A stretch of 48,976 bases of DNA from Bacteroidota bacterium (GCA_016845105.1 JAERTF010000100.1:1-48976); one strand, 5' to 3'. Positions 17,610 through 27,375 are shown, counted from the stretch's first letter. The notes: a model not told the origin generated them from the letters alone. A program made the numbers and translations.

Positions 17610-18289
17610 TAATCGAACTAAGTAAAATTGTAAAGGAGTACAAAAATGAAAAAACCGGAATTGTAAATGAAGTACTCAAAGGTATTAGTCTAGTTATTAA
17701 TAAAGGTGAAAAGATGTCAATCGTTGGTCCGTCAGGATCCGGAAAAAGCACTTTGTTAAATATTATCGGAACAATGGACAAAGCATCGTTGGGAAGTATG
17801 AAGTTCAACGGAAGGGAGATTGAAAACTATAATGAAAATCAACTTGCCGAGATTCGTAATAACCAAATTGGTTTTATTTTTCAATCACATCATCTTTTAC
17901 CCCAGTTAAATGTGATTGAAAATGTACTTCTACCAACAATTCCAAGCAAGAAAAAAGAAGATAAACAACACACAATAAATAGAGCCAAACAGTTACTTAC
18001 AAAAGTAAATTTATTAGATAACATTTATCAATACCCTTCACAATTATCAGGTGGCGAATGCCAAAGGGTTGCTGTAGTTCGTGCACTAATAAATGATCCC
18101 TATTTAATTCTTGCTGATGAACCAACCGGATCACTTGATGAAGAAAATGCAGAAGATATCGGAAATATCCTATCGGAAATATGCGATGAAAAGAATACGG
18201 CATTAATTGTTGTCACTCATTCTCAAGAGCTAGCCTCCAGAATAGGAAACATCCATAAACTCATAAAAGGAAGGATAATACCTGCTTAA
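17606..18289 (+). CDS. ABC transporter ATP-binding protein (LolD/MacB type)
   Basis: This 227-residue ATPase has Walker A GPSGSGKST at residues 41-49, the Q-loop FIFQSHHLLPQ, the signature LSGGECQRVAV, Walker B LILADEPTGSLD and an H-loop VTHS. The size and the GTMDKASLGSMKFNG region fit the LolD/FtsE/MacB group, which powers FtsX-type permeases in lipoprotein release or mechanotransmission rather than solute import. It overlaps the glycosyltransferase by 4 bases and is followed after 1 base by the large permease, its obvious partner. The substrate is not known. Confidence 0.93.
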   Translation: MIIELSKIVKEYKNEKTGIVNEVLKGISLVINKGEKMSIVGPSGSGKSTLLNIIGTMDKASLGSMKFNGREIENYNENQLAEIRNNQIGFIFQSHHLLPQLNVIENVLLPTIPSKKKEDKQHTINRAKQLLTKVNLLDNIYQYPSQLSGGECQRVAVVRALINDPYLILADEPTGSLDEENAEDIGNILSEICDEKNTALIVVTHSQELASRIGNIHKLIKGRIIPA

Positions 18290-18290
18290 A

Positions 18291-21200
18291 ATGAATACCT
18301 TACATCTCATATTAAGAAGTTTTATCCACTATAGAAAACAACACATTGCTGTTTTATTGGCATCAATAATTAGCGTTGGTGTATTAACTGGGGCTTTAAT
18401 TATAGGTGACTCGGTAAGTTATAGCTTGAAAAAACTTGTTGACAGGAGGTTAGGAAATATTGACTTTGAATTAACTACTGGTGATCGTTTTGTTAGCAGC
18501 CAGCTAGCGGAAAGAATATCAAAAGACAATGGCATCTTTGCAGCATCCATATTGCAAGTTGAGGGGGTTGCAATAAACTCTAATAATAATACCAGAGCAA
18601 ACAAAGTTCAACTGATTGGTATCGACAATGACTTTTGGATGCTTTCAAATAAGCCCACCATTCCCATTTCAAAAAATGAGATAATCATTTCAACCAACCT
18701 AGCCAAAAAGCTTGATGTTGATATTGGTGAGCAGTTATTATTGAGGATACGCAATGCCCAACTTGTACCTATTGATGCTCCATTTACCAGTAACGAAGAC
18801 CAGACTATTGCTCTTAGGATGACCATTATGGGCATTGCTGGAGAAGAAAAACTTGGTAGGTTTAGCTTAAAAAACAACCAGGCTGCCCCCTATAATATAT
18901 TCATAAATAGGGACCTATTATGTATTAAATTAGGACTACCCAACCTTTCGAATATTATTGTTGTAGATGGAAGTGAAAATTTAAATGTTGATAGTCTGAA
19001 TACGATCCTGAAAGAAAATATGGATATTGCAGATTATGGCCTTGAATTAAAAAAAATTGCAAGTACAGATGAAATAAATTTAACTTCAACGAGAGTTTTT
19101 ATTGATGAGGAAATATCGAAAAAGGCAACTAGTATAAATATCCCAAACACACAATTCCTTTCATATTTTGTTAATACAATTAAATATGATGGAAATGAAG
19201 TCCCATACTCATTTGTTACTGCGGTATCAAATAATTATTTTGATCAAAATATTTCCAATAACGATATTATCATCAACTCGTGGTTAGCAGATCAGCTTGA
19301 GGTAAAAATTGGAGATTCACTCTTATTAGATTACTTTGTAATTGGAACCTTGAGGTCACTAAATGAAGACTCCTTAAAATTCAAAGTGGTTAAAATAATC
19401 AACCTTGAAAACAATAATTCCATGAAGATGTTGATGCCTGAGTTCCCAGGCTTATCGGATGCTGGAAATTGTAAGGATTGGGATGCAAGTATACCCATCG
19501 ACCTTAAAAGAATAAGAGAACAAGATGAGGTTTATTGGAACGAATATAAAGGTACGCCCAAAGCATTTATAACTTTAGATAAAGGCATTGAATTATGGGC
19601 AAATAGTTTTGGAAATACAACCAGTTTGCGATTCAGCAATAATGGAGATTCAGTTTCAGAACTTGGCAAAGATGTAACTAATCTATTATCACCTAAAGAT
19701 ATTGGATTGAGCTTTGTAAGTATAAGGGAATTGGGAAAGTCTGCTGCTGCCAATGGTGTTGATTTTGGTGAATTATTTTTGAGCCTTAGTTTCTTTATAA
19801 TTATTTCGGCAATACTTCTAATGGTGTTAGTTTATGGGCTTAATTTAAAAAATAGGAGTCATGAAATAGGGGTACTTTCAGGAATCGGTTTTAGCAATAA
19901 ACAAATTATCCGACTGCATTTTACAGAATCAATAATAACAATTGTATTTGCATCAATTATTGGCGGATTTGTTGGACTTGGATATAACAATATTATAATA
20001 TCTGCACTTAATACAATATGGAACGATGCAATTCATGCAGACATCATCGAAATTCATATTCTCTCAACAACAATAATCAAAGGAATTTTAATTGGTATGA
20101 CCATTTCAATATTGTCGATTTATTTCACCTTAAGAAATGCACTAAAGAAAACTGCCATTGGTTTAATTCAAAACAATAATCCTCAAAATAGACCTAAACA
20201 TACTTGGCTTATTACCAGCTTAATAGTAGTTGGGGTATTGTGTTCAATTTGTATTACTATACTTTCACTTACAGGGATTATCGAAATAAATTCCTCTACT
20301 ATGTTAATTGCAGGGTTTCTACTACTACTTGGTAGTGTTGCAAGTATTAATCAATTATTGTTCAAAATATCCCATTCAAACAACAGTAGTATGTTTGGAA
20401 CCTGGGTATTATCCATGAAAAATATAGCTAGAAATAAAGCCAGAAGTGTTTCTGTAGTTGCATTATTGGCAATTGGCACATTTACAATTATTGTTACAGG
20501 AGCTAACAGACTAACTTTTTTTGGTTCAGAAAATCAAAGAAGTTCGGGAACAGGAGGAACTCAACTTTGGGTTGAAAATACTATTCCAATTATTCAAAAT
20601 TTAAATACTTCGTCCGGAAAACTGCAATATGGATTGGAAGATGAAGAAATATTCAATCAAGTTAATTTCATTCAATTTAATAATGTTGAAGGTGATGATG
20701 CCAGTTGTTTAAATCTTAACCAAGTAGAACAACCACAAATACTCGGCGTTAACCCGTATTTATTTGATAGTTTGAATGCATTTTCATTTTCAACTTTACA
20801 GAACAAATCAAACAATCCATGGCTGGATCTCACTATGAAATTTGATTCAGGATATATACCTGCCATTGCTGACCAAACTGTTATTCAATGGGGACTTATG
20901 AAATCGATTGGCGATACCATAAAATACCAAAATGAATTTGGAGAAGATCTAAACTTGGTACTAATGGGAGGTCTTAGTCCATCAATATTCCAAGGAAATA
21001 TACTAATATCAAATAGTAACTTCACGAGTAACTTTCCGGGTTCTGGTGGATCAAATATCATGTTAATTGATGGACCAAAGGAATCTTCTAATGAGGTTTC
21101 AAATCTTCTAAGTAAGTATTTATCAGATTACGGAATAGAAATAACCAGCACAAATCAGCGATTGAAAGAATTTTACTCAGTAACAAATACATACCTCACA

Positions 21201-21569
21201 ATTTTTATGATTTTGGGAGGATTAGGTGTTATTATTGGTACCATCGGTTTAGGAATAATTATCATTAGAAACATAATAGAACGCAAAGAAGAAATTTGGA
21301 TACTATCCGCATTAGGATTCCCAAATACCTATATTATCAGATTAATTATTATTGAAAATATGATTCTATTATTTGCTGGAATAACCGTTGGAATACTAGC
21401 AGCTACCGTAGGAATATTACCTTCTATAATTTCTCAAGCCTACCATATCCCAGGCAGCTTTCTTATTGTCCTGGTTTCTTTGGTTATTATTAGTGGGCTT
21501 ATTTGGATTCTAATTCCTACACGAATTTTGCTTAAGAATATAACAAGTGATATTGTAGTTAACAGTTAA
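18291..21569 (+). CDS. Giant FtsX-type ABC permease
   Basis: This 1092-residue permease has a first membrane helix at about residues 18-38 followed by a large extracytoplasmic domain. Two FtsX-type membrane modules follow, one around residues 495-640 and another at about 985-1085, with more helices near 645-690. The second exported domain lies between them. The form is the duplicated 8-10 helix class of LolE-like permeases, such as those seen beside macrolide or lipoprotein exporters. SHEIGVLSGIGFSNKQI and ERKEEIWILSALGFPNTYI are the coupling-helix motifs of the two halves. It pairs with the ATPase directly upstream. It might extract a lipoprotein or a modified product of this block, which is inference. 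Confidence 0.9.
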   Translation: MNTLHLILRSFIHYRKQHIAVLLASIISVGVLTGALIIGDSVSYSLKKLVDRRLGNIDFELTTGDRFVSSQLAERISKDNGIFAASILQVEGVAINSNNNTRANKVQLIGIDNDFWMLSNKPTIPISKNEIIISTNLAKKLDVDIGEQLLLRIRNAQLVPIDAPFTSNEDQTIALRMTIMGIAGEEKLGRFSLKNNQAAPYNIFINRDLLCIKLGLPNLSNIIVVDGSENLNVDSLNTILKENMDIADYGLELKKIASTDEINLTSTRVFIDEEISKKATSINIPNTQFLSYFVNTIKYDGNEVPYSFVTAVSNNYFDQNISNNDIIINSWLADQLEVKIGDSLLLDYFVIGTLRSLNEDSLKFKVVKIINLENNNSMKMLMPEFPGLSDAGNCKDWDASIPIDLKRIREQDEVYWNEYKGTPKAFITLDKGIELWANSFGNTTSLRFSNNGDSVSELGKDVTNLLSPKDIGLSFVSIRELGKSAAANGVDFGELFLSLSFFIIISAILLMVLVYGLNLKNRSHEIGVLSGIGFSNKQIIRLHFTESIITIVFASIIGGFVGLGYNNIIISALNTIWNDAIHADIIEIHILSTTIIKGILIGMTISILSIYFTLRNALKKTAIGLIQNNNPQNRPKHTWLITSLIVVGVLCSICITILSLTGIIEINSSTMLIAGFLLLLGSVASINQLLFKISHSNNSSMFGTWVLSMKNIARNKARSVSVVALLAIGTFTIIVTGANRLTFFGSENQRSSGTGGTQLWVENTIPIIQNLNTSSGKLQYGLEDEEIFNQVNFIQFNNVEGDDASCLNLNQVEQPQILGVNPYLFDSLNAFSFSTLQNKSNNPWLDLTMKFDSGYIPAIADQTVIQWGLMKSIGDTIKYQNEFGEDLNLVLMGGLSPSIFQGNILISNSNFTSNFPGSGGSNIMLIDGPKESSNEVSNLLSKYLSDYGIEITSTNQRLKEFYSVTNTYLTIFMILGGLGVIIGTIGLGIIIIRNIIERKEEIWILSALGFPNTYIIRLIIIENMILLFAGITVGILAATVGILPSIISQAYHIPGSFLIVLVSLVIISGLIWILIPTRILLKNITSDIVVNS

Positions 21570-21924
21570 ACTCATCTTTTGAAAATCAATAAATAACAGT
21601 TACAGCTTGTTCGTCGATAATAGACCTATGTTGGTATATTTATAATCAACGTATTACACAACACAATACATCTTTTTCCTATTTTTAAGGTCTATAAACT
21701 CGGATTATATATTAGAACTTTGAAATGAGCATTGAAATCAAAATAACATTAGCACTTACTGAAACTAAGTATAGCACCGCTATGGTGAGTTGAAGAAAGT
21801 AAGTAAAACAGCTTATTTTGAATTGATTTCATTGTGTTAATTTTCTAATGCATATTCCGGGTTAAACTAAATTCATATTTTATATGAAGCCCTGCAATCA
21901 CTTTAATCGTTAATAAAAAACATC
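21570..21924. other. 355-bp intergenic region without a visible gene
   Basis: This AT-rich gap lies between the large permease and propeller 5. I see no coding sequence, no strong terminator and no TAnnTTTG element. A small CACC/GGTG hairpin at 21775-21787 is too short to interpret. The length suggests that propeller 5 and the LolA-like gene may have their own promoter. Confidence 0.6.
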
Positions 21925-23157
21925 ATGAAAATAAAACAAAAATATTTGTGGATTACAATTTTACTAATTGGAAATGTTATCATTGGAGTTTCACAAAACA
22001 ATAACCCATTGGGTTGGAATCAGTTTAGAGGGCCTGACAGAAATGGTGCATCTATTGAAAGTTTATCCGATGTAAATTGGTTGGAAATGCAACCAGAGTT
22101 GATTTGGAAAAAAGAACTTGGATCAGGATTTTCTGAACTAACAATTTCAGAAGGTATTATCTACACTATGGGAAGCACAAAAACTGATAGTTTGTCTGGA
22201 TTTGAATTTGTAGCTGCATATGATGAGAAGACAGGTAATAAACTGTGGAACACAAAAGTAGATTCAATTTATATTGATCACGATGGATGGGGAGATGGCC
22301 CTCGGTCAACAACAGTTATTGATGAAACACAAATATATAGCTTAAGTGCTTGGGGCAAACTAAGTGCTAACCTGAAAGAAGATGGCAGATTACTTTGGCA
22401 AGTAGATTTTATAAAAGATTTTGGAAGCAATATACCCCGTTGGGGATATGCTTCATCTCCTGTGATTGTTGACGACCTGCTAATTATGGAAGTTGGCGGA
22501 TCGGATTCGAGAGCATTTGTTGCCTTTGATAAAAAAAATGGCGAAATAAAGTGGAGCAATGGAGACGGAAATGCATCGCATGATTCTCCTTTAAGCGTTG
22601 TTTTAGATGGTCAGGAACAAACCATTTTTGCAAATGGAAGAACATTGTATTCTTACAGCACTAAGGGTGACACAATATGGACATATAGTATGCCCTTTGG
22701 CGGACTAACTGCGATTCCACTTCTAATAGGCGAAAACAAAATATTTTTATCTGGAGTTCGTAACCCAGGATTTATTATTGTTGAAATAAAGGATGGCAAA
22801 CCAACCGAAATACTTCATGGCAACTCAATGAAAAATGATTTCAGTTCCTGTGTTTATCACAATGGGTATATTTATGGATATCATGTAGCTGCACTAAGAT
22901 GTATTTCGGCCGAAACAGGCGAAGTAAGCTGGACTAAAAGAGGTTTTGGAAAGGGGTCGCTAATGCTTGTGGATGATAAACTTGTAATACTATCCGATAA
23001 GGGAAGACTAGCCATAGCAGATGCCACACCCAAGGCATATACCGAGCTTACTTCGATTCAAGCAATAAATGGAAAATCATGGACTGCTCCATCTTTTTTA
23101 AATGGAAAGGTATATATTCGAAATCTAACAGAAATGGCATGCTATAAGATTAAATAG
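21925..23157 (+). CDS. Secreted PQQ-like beta-propeller protein 5
   Basis: This 410-residue protein has a signal peptide (hydrophobic core at about residues 7-20, cleavage near GVSQ) and the family signature W-N-Q-F-R-G-P-D-R-N-G. Then PELIWKKELGSGFSE parallels the gP.lLW....G.g pattern of propeller 1. Blade motifs include AYDEKTGNKLW, AFDKKNGEIKW and CISAETGEVSW. It is most like propellers 1 and 2 in its opening. It is separated from the main operon by 355 bases and followed by the LolA-like gene after 64 bases. The function is unknown. Confidence 0.86.
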   Translation: MKIKQKYLWITILLIGNVIIGVSQNNNPLGWNQFRGPDRNGASIESLSDVNWLEMQPELIWKKELGSGFSELTISEGIIYTMGSTKTDSLSGFEFVAAYDEKTGNKLWNTKVDSIYIDHDGWGDGPRSTTVIDETQIYSLSAWGKLSANLKEDGRLLWQVDFIKDFGSNIPRWGYASSPVIVDDLLIMEVGGSDSRAFVAFDKKNGEIKWSNGDGNASHDSPLSVVLDGQEQTIFANGRTLYSYSTKGDTIWTYSMPFGGLTAIPLLIGENKIFLSGVRNPGFIIVEIKDGKPTEILHGNSMKNDFSSCVYHNGYIYGYHVAALRCISAETGEVSWTKRGFGKGSLMLVDDKLVILSDKGRLAIADATPKAYTELTSIQAINGKSWTAPSFLNGKVYIRNLTEMACYKIK

Positions 23158-23221
23158 CCTATATAAATTCATAACCAAGTCACCACATATCTTAGATTAT
23201 CAAATTAAAAAAAGCCGTAAA

Positions 23222-24406
23222 ATGGAACTAAATAAAAAACAATACTTACTAGTAGTTATAATGCTATTCATTATAACGTTGGGAAATGCTCAAACAGTAG
23301 ATGATATTATTGCTAAACATTTAAAGGCGCATGGCGATTTAGATAAGTGGGATAAGGTAGAGTCCATGAAAATAACCGGACGGTTTACCGCCTTTAGTGT
23401 TGAAGATGATTTTTATGCAATTAAAACGAAAGATGGAAAATACTATAGTGAACTACAGCTTGGAAAGCATGGGGTTATTGAAGCATTTGATGGTAAAACA
23501 GGATGGACAATTGACCCTTGGCAGGATTTTTCATTTCCCCGAGAATTAAACAAAAATGAACGAAATGTATTTATTCAGAAAGCAGAGTTTTTTACGCCCT
23601 TTTATAAATACAAAGAGAATGGATGCACAGCAGAACTACTGGGAAAACAAGTGGTTGATGGTGTTGAAGTGTATGCCATAAAACTTGAAAGACCAAATGG
23701 ATTTGTAGAAACATGGTATCTTGATGCTGATACATATTTGGAATATAAACGTGAATCAAGATGGGTTGATTTCGCCTATGGTGTACCTGCCGAAACTTAC
23801 TTCGACGATTTTAGAAATATTGATGGTATTATAATTCCATTTTTTTCTGAGAAAACATTTTGGCAACGTAATAGGATAATTCAAATTGAGAATATTGAAC
23901 TTAACGGAGAGTTTGACCAAAATATATTTGTTATGCCAAGAAGTAACCAGATTGAGAAATTAAATTTTCTGATTGGTGATTGGGGAGTGCGAATAAATAT
24001 GTGGTCGAGACGAGCTAACAGATGGTATAAGGCCGATAGTACAAATTCAAAAATTGAATATATAGCAACTAATTTAATACAGGAAAACATTAGCTTTATT
24101 GATCATTTTGTGCAGTCAAATATTACAAACTTCAGTTTCAATGCTTCAAGCGGCAATTATTTTTCAACAGTATATAGTGGCTTTTCATCAGAATTTCAGG
24201 TTTTTAATGGCAATTTTACTGACAGCACTTTTGTATTACAAAATATAAATATGAGTTGCGATTCATCTGATGCTTCGATACAAATAAAAGCAACTTACTC
24301 TGAAATTTCAAAGGATAGCTTTGTTATTGACGTAAGTCAATCCAACGATAATGGAATTAATTGGATGCCAGGTCCTCAGCTAGTATATGGCAGAATACAC
24401 AAATAA
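23222..24406 (+). CDS. Exported LolA-like protein with C-terminal lipocalin-like domain
   Basis: This 394-residue protein has a signal peptide (core LLVVIMLFIITL, cleavage near GNAQ). The N-terminal part (about 25-235) starts VDDIIAKHLKAHGDLDKWDKVESMKITG and shows the half-barrel pattern of LolA-like outer-membrane lipoprotein-sorting proteins, including GKTGWTIDPW and ETWYLDADTYLEYK. The C-terminal part (about 245-394) opens FLIGDWGVR and closes in a beta-rich stretch like DUF1579/lipocalin-like domains. A lipid or hydrophobic carrier role is plausible, and the LolD/FtsX pair in the same block makes that more attractive. Family-level confidence is moderate. Confidence 0.75.
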   Translation: MELNKKQYLLVVIMLFIITLGNAQTVDDIIAKHLKAHGDLDKWDKVESMKITGRFTAFSVEDDFYAIKTKDGKYYSELQLGKHGVIEAFDGKTGWTIDPWQDFSFPRELNKNERNVFIQKAEFFTPFYKYKENGCTAELLGKQVVDGVEVYAIKLERPNGFVETWYLDADTYLEYKRESRWVDFAYGVPAETYFDDFRNIDGIIIPFFSEKTFWQRNRIIQIENIELNGEFDQNIFVMPRSNQIEKLNFLIGDWGVRINMWSRRANRWYKADSTNSKIEYIATNLIQENISFIDHFVQSNITNFSFNASSGNYFSTVYSGFSSEFQVFNGNFTDSTFVLQNINMSCDSSDASIQIKATYSEISKDSFVIDVSQSNDNGINWMPGPQLVYGRIHK

Positions 24407-24435
24407 ATTACATACAATCAATATTTAACATGGGG

Positions 24436-25791
24436 TTAATCGTGTCGTAATGATTCAACTGGATCTTGCTCTGCAGCTTTTCGTGCCGGTAGCCAGCCAA
24501 ATATAATTCCAACTGAAGCAGCTACACCAAATGATAGAATTATGGATCCAAAGGACACTATGGTTTTTATATCGGTTGATACTGCAATGGTTTTGGACAT
24601 AATAACACCCAATAATATTCCTATTAGTCCTCCAGTAATGCTTATAAATGTGGCCTCTGCCAAAAACTGAAAAACAATATCTTTTTTTGTGGCACCCATT
24701 GCACGCCTTACTCCAATTTCACGAATGCGCTCCATAACAGATGCCAGCATAATATTCATAATTCCAATACCCCCTACTATTAGCGATATTCCTGCAATGG
24801 CACCAAGAACTATATTAAAGATATCCTTAGTTTTCTGCTCTTGCTTTAGTAGTAATTCGGGTATTGTGATTTCAAAATCATCAACACCATAATGTCGCCT
24901 TTTCAGTATCTCTTTAATAGCTTCAGTGGTGGATGTTAATTGGTTACTTTCTTTAACCTGAACAACTATTTTATTTAATTGATTATCAGATTCACCACTT
25001 CCATTTGATCCTGAAGTCATCATAACGCTATTTCCAAAATAGAAAATTTGACCTCCCGACATTAATGATGATTGTGCAAGTAGTGACCTATCTTTGTATC
25101 TCAACAGTATTGTTTTAATTGGCACATAAACATTTCTGTTATAACTATTAATACCCATTTCTTCAGCTTTCTTACTTACCGCCACTCCTTTAAGTACACC
25201 AACTACTTTTAACCAAATGCTTCCACATTTTAATTGTTTACCAACTGGGTCGGTTTTGGGGAATAGTCTTGCAACAACTTCTGGTCCTATCACACATACC
25301 GGAGCACCAAGCGTCATTTGTTCTTCGTTAAATATTTGACCTTTCTTTAACTCTTGATTAAACAACGTAAAATACTCTGCCGTTACTCCACTTAAATTTA
25401 CATTAACCTTTTTTCCTTTACGAAGAGCAGGAGTATTGTAAACTATCTCTGGACTTACTTTCTCTACTGTTGGAATGGACAATAGTATATTCTCAGCATC
25501 TTTTAAAGTTAAACCAGGCGAATACTTTTTACTCATTTCTTTGGATTCGTCCTCCTCTTCCTCGGATAATGCCTGGTTTCCATCATTAACTTTTGGTGTA
25601 ATTATAATGTTATTTAAACCAACAAGCTTTATTTGATCAAGTATCTCTTGTTGGGCACCATTTCCAATTGCCAACATTGCAATAACTGCAGCTACTCCAA
25701 AAATAATTCCAAGTGCAGTTAATATTGAGCGGAATTTATTGGTAAAAACTGCCTCCAATGAAATTGATAGTATCAGGAAGTATCGTTCCAT
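24436..25791 (-). CDS. MacB-like ABC permease (FtsX family)
   Basis: This 451-residue permease has one N-terminal helix (about residues 18-40) and a MacB periplasmic core domain (about 45-320). Three C-terminal helices follow in the FtsX domain, with the typical GGIGIMNIMLASVMERIREIGVRRAMGA spread over about residues 336-365 and the end GWLPARKAAEQDPVESLRHD. MacB permeases work with an ATPase and a periplasmic adaptor to export peptides or small molecules. The adaptor gene lies 26 bases upstream, but no ATPase gene is adjacent, so the ATPase must come from elsewhere. A long acidic insert (EEEEDESKE) near residue 78 is unusual. Confidence 0.92.
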   Translation of the reverse strand: MERYFLILSISLEAVFTNKFRSILTALGIIFGVAAVIAMLAIGNGAQQEILDQIKLVGLNNIIITPKVNDGNQALSEEEEDESKEMSKKYSPGLTLKDAENILLSIPTVEKVSPEIVYNTPALRKGKKVNVNLSGVTAEYFTLFNQELKKGQIFNEEQMTLGAPVCVIGPEVVARLFPKTDPVGKQLKCGSIWLKVVGVLKGVAVSKKAEEMGINSYNRNVYVPIKTILLRYKDRSLLAQSSLMSGGQIFYFGNSVMMTSGSNGSGESDNQLNKIVVQVKESNQLTSTTEAIKEILKRRHYGVDDFEITIPELLLKQEQKTKDIFNIVLGAIAGISLIVGGIGIMNIMLASVMERIREIGVRRAMGATKKDIVFQFLAEATFISITGGLIGILLGVIMSKTIAVSTDIKTIVSFGSIILSFGVAASVGIIFGWLPARKAAEQDPVESLRHD

Positions 25792-25817
25792 CTTTTGCTA
25801 ATAATTTGATTTTTAAC

Positions 25818-27182
25818 CTACTTCTTTCTTTTTCCGCCCTGCCCTCTTTTCTTTCTTCTGTCAGGTTTTGGTTCCTCTTGTTTGGGTTTTTCCATTTCTG
25901 ATTTAGATTCAAGCAGTTCCTTGTATTTATCTATTGTTTCCTTGTCTAGTCTCTTAAGCGACCAATCATCGGCCCCTTCGGGAGGAATTAAATACACTTC
26001 ATCTCCTTCATCTAAACCTTCATATATTATAATGGAAGTCTCGTTTGTTTTACCAGGAATAACTTGCTTCCTCCCGCTTTCCGTATAAACAAAATTTATT
26101 GAATCGATGATGCTAACACACTCAATAGGAATATACAGAACAGAATCAATAACTTCCGTAATAATTCTATTTTTGGTAGTCATGGATGGTCTTAAAATTG
26201 AATCATATCCATCAACATTTATTATAACTTCAAAAACCTTGGCATTTGAATTCCGCATCTGTTCACCCATATTGGCTACCTCTTTAACAACCCCACTAAA
26301 ACTCTTGTCAGGAAATGCATCAACTTCAATTACAGCCTTTTGACCATCATGAACTCTGCTTATATCAATTTCGTTTACATATGTTCTGGAATTCATTGCA
26401 GATAGATTTGGTAATTTGGCAACAACATTTTCCCATAAACTAACCTGTGCACCTACTCCTTGTTTTTTACCATTCCAATCGCGCTTATAATTAACCATTC
26501 CTGATTTTGGAGCAATAACAACAAACTCCTTTTTCAATTCAGTATACTCATTAAGCTCACGCCTTGCCTTCTGCAAATTAGTAGCAACTTCACGCATGTC
26601 AGCATTTGCCTTTTGCTTCTTAATTTCATAATTCTCAATATTTTGATTTAAGGCACGCTGTGTTTTTTCATAATCAATCTTTACCTGTCGCTGTGTTGCT
26701 GGTGGTTCATAAATAGACTGATCGACTACAATTTGTTTTTCTTCAAGTGAGAATTTGAGATTTATTAACTCATCCCTTGTGCCTCTTAATGATAGTGTAG
26801 TATCAAGTTGGGTTTGAACAAATTGTGTTTCTAACTTTTCAACTTCCAACTCCTGATCAGTAATTTTGTTTTGCAAATCACTCCTATCAAGTGTTGCAAC
26901 CCACTCTCCCGAATCAACGACTGTTCCATCTGGAACAATATCCTCAATCATATATCTGTGGATGCGCGCATTACGCAATGAATTTGGGTTCGGACCTTTT
27001 ATATCCTCACTACTTCTTGCCTCCAGTTCACCGGTGGTAGTAACATCTATAACAAAGGTGCCTTTTTGCACCTCAACTAATATTGTATCAGATGTTTCAA
27101 CTGTAGAGGATGAAAAATACCATATAAGTGTTATAAGTAATACAAAGGATACACCTAGTATAATTACATTCTTGCGATTCAT
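25818..27182 (-). CDS. Periplasmic adaptor (HlyD/MacA-type membrane fusion protein)
   Basis: This 454-residue adaptor has an N-terminal anchor helix (about residues 7-25), a barrel-sandwich half at about 45-110, a long alpha-hairpin coiled coil at about 115-235 rich in Lys, Glu and Gln, and beta-barrel and membrane-proximal domains to about 420. The end is a very basic tail of Arg, Lys and Gly. It links an inner-membrane transporter to an outer-membrane channel. It is co-transcribed with the MacB-like permease downstream. No TolC-type gene is in view. An unusually long, basic C-terminus is the only odd feature. Confidence 0.9.
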   Translation of the reverse strand: MNRKNVIILGVSFVLLITLIWYFSSSTVETSDTILVEVQKGTFVIDVTTTGELEARSSEDIKGPNPNSLRNARIHRYMIEDIVPDGTVVDSGEWVATLDRSDLQNKITDQELEVEKLETQFVQTQLDTTLSLRGTRDELINLKFSLEEKQIVVDQSIYEPPATQRQVKIDYEKTQRALNQNIENYEIKKQKANADMREVATNLQKARRELNEYTELKKEFVVIAPKSGMVNYKRDWNGKKQGVGAQVSLWENVVAKLPNLSAMNSRTYVNEIDISRVHDGQKAVIEVDAFPDKSFSGVVKEVANMGEQMRNSNAKVFEVIINVDGYDSILRPSMTTKNRIITEVIDSVLYIPIECVSIIDSINFVYTESGRKQVIPGKTNETSIIIYEGLDEGDEVYLIPPEGADDWSLKRLDKETIDKYKELLESKSEMEKPKQEEPKPDRRKKRGQGGKRKK

Positions 27183-27340
27183 AATTGATAAATTTATTGT
27201 GTAAAATTAACAAAAATGCCTCTGTGAAATAATTAGTTTGAAAATATTTTTGAATGATCATCCCGTTCAAAAAGCATTATATATCTAGGTCCATTATTAG
27301 TCAACTAATAAATTTTGAAGCTGAGGTACTGTCACCTATA

Positions 27341-27375
27341 AAAACAAAAACCCCGATAGTTTCCTAACGGGGTTT
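27341..27375 (-). terminator. Rho-independent terminator after nhaD
   Basis: On the minus strand AAACCCCG (27375-27368) pairs with CGGGGTTT (27355-27348) around a 12-base loop, followed by a T-rich run (27347-27341). It lies 22 bases beyond the nhaD stop at 27397. The plus strand has no T-run after the stem, so it acts for nhaD. Confidence 0.85.

Noticed and set aside
21775..21787. Small CACC/GGTG hairpin in the gap before propeller 5
   Set aside because: A 4-bp stem with no U-tract is too short to be a terminator or a riboswitch.
2336..24406. True PQQ-dependent dehydrogenases among the propellers
   Set aside because: No pqq biosynthesis genes, no calcium/PQQ-binding residues in context, and the CC pairs of propeller 2 are outside the known quinoprotein CC context. 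Only the fold is supported.
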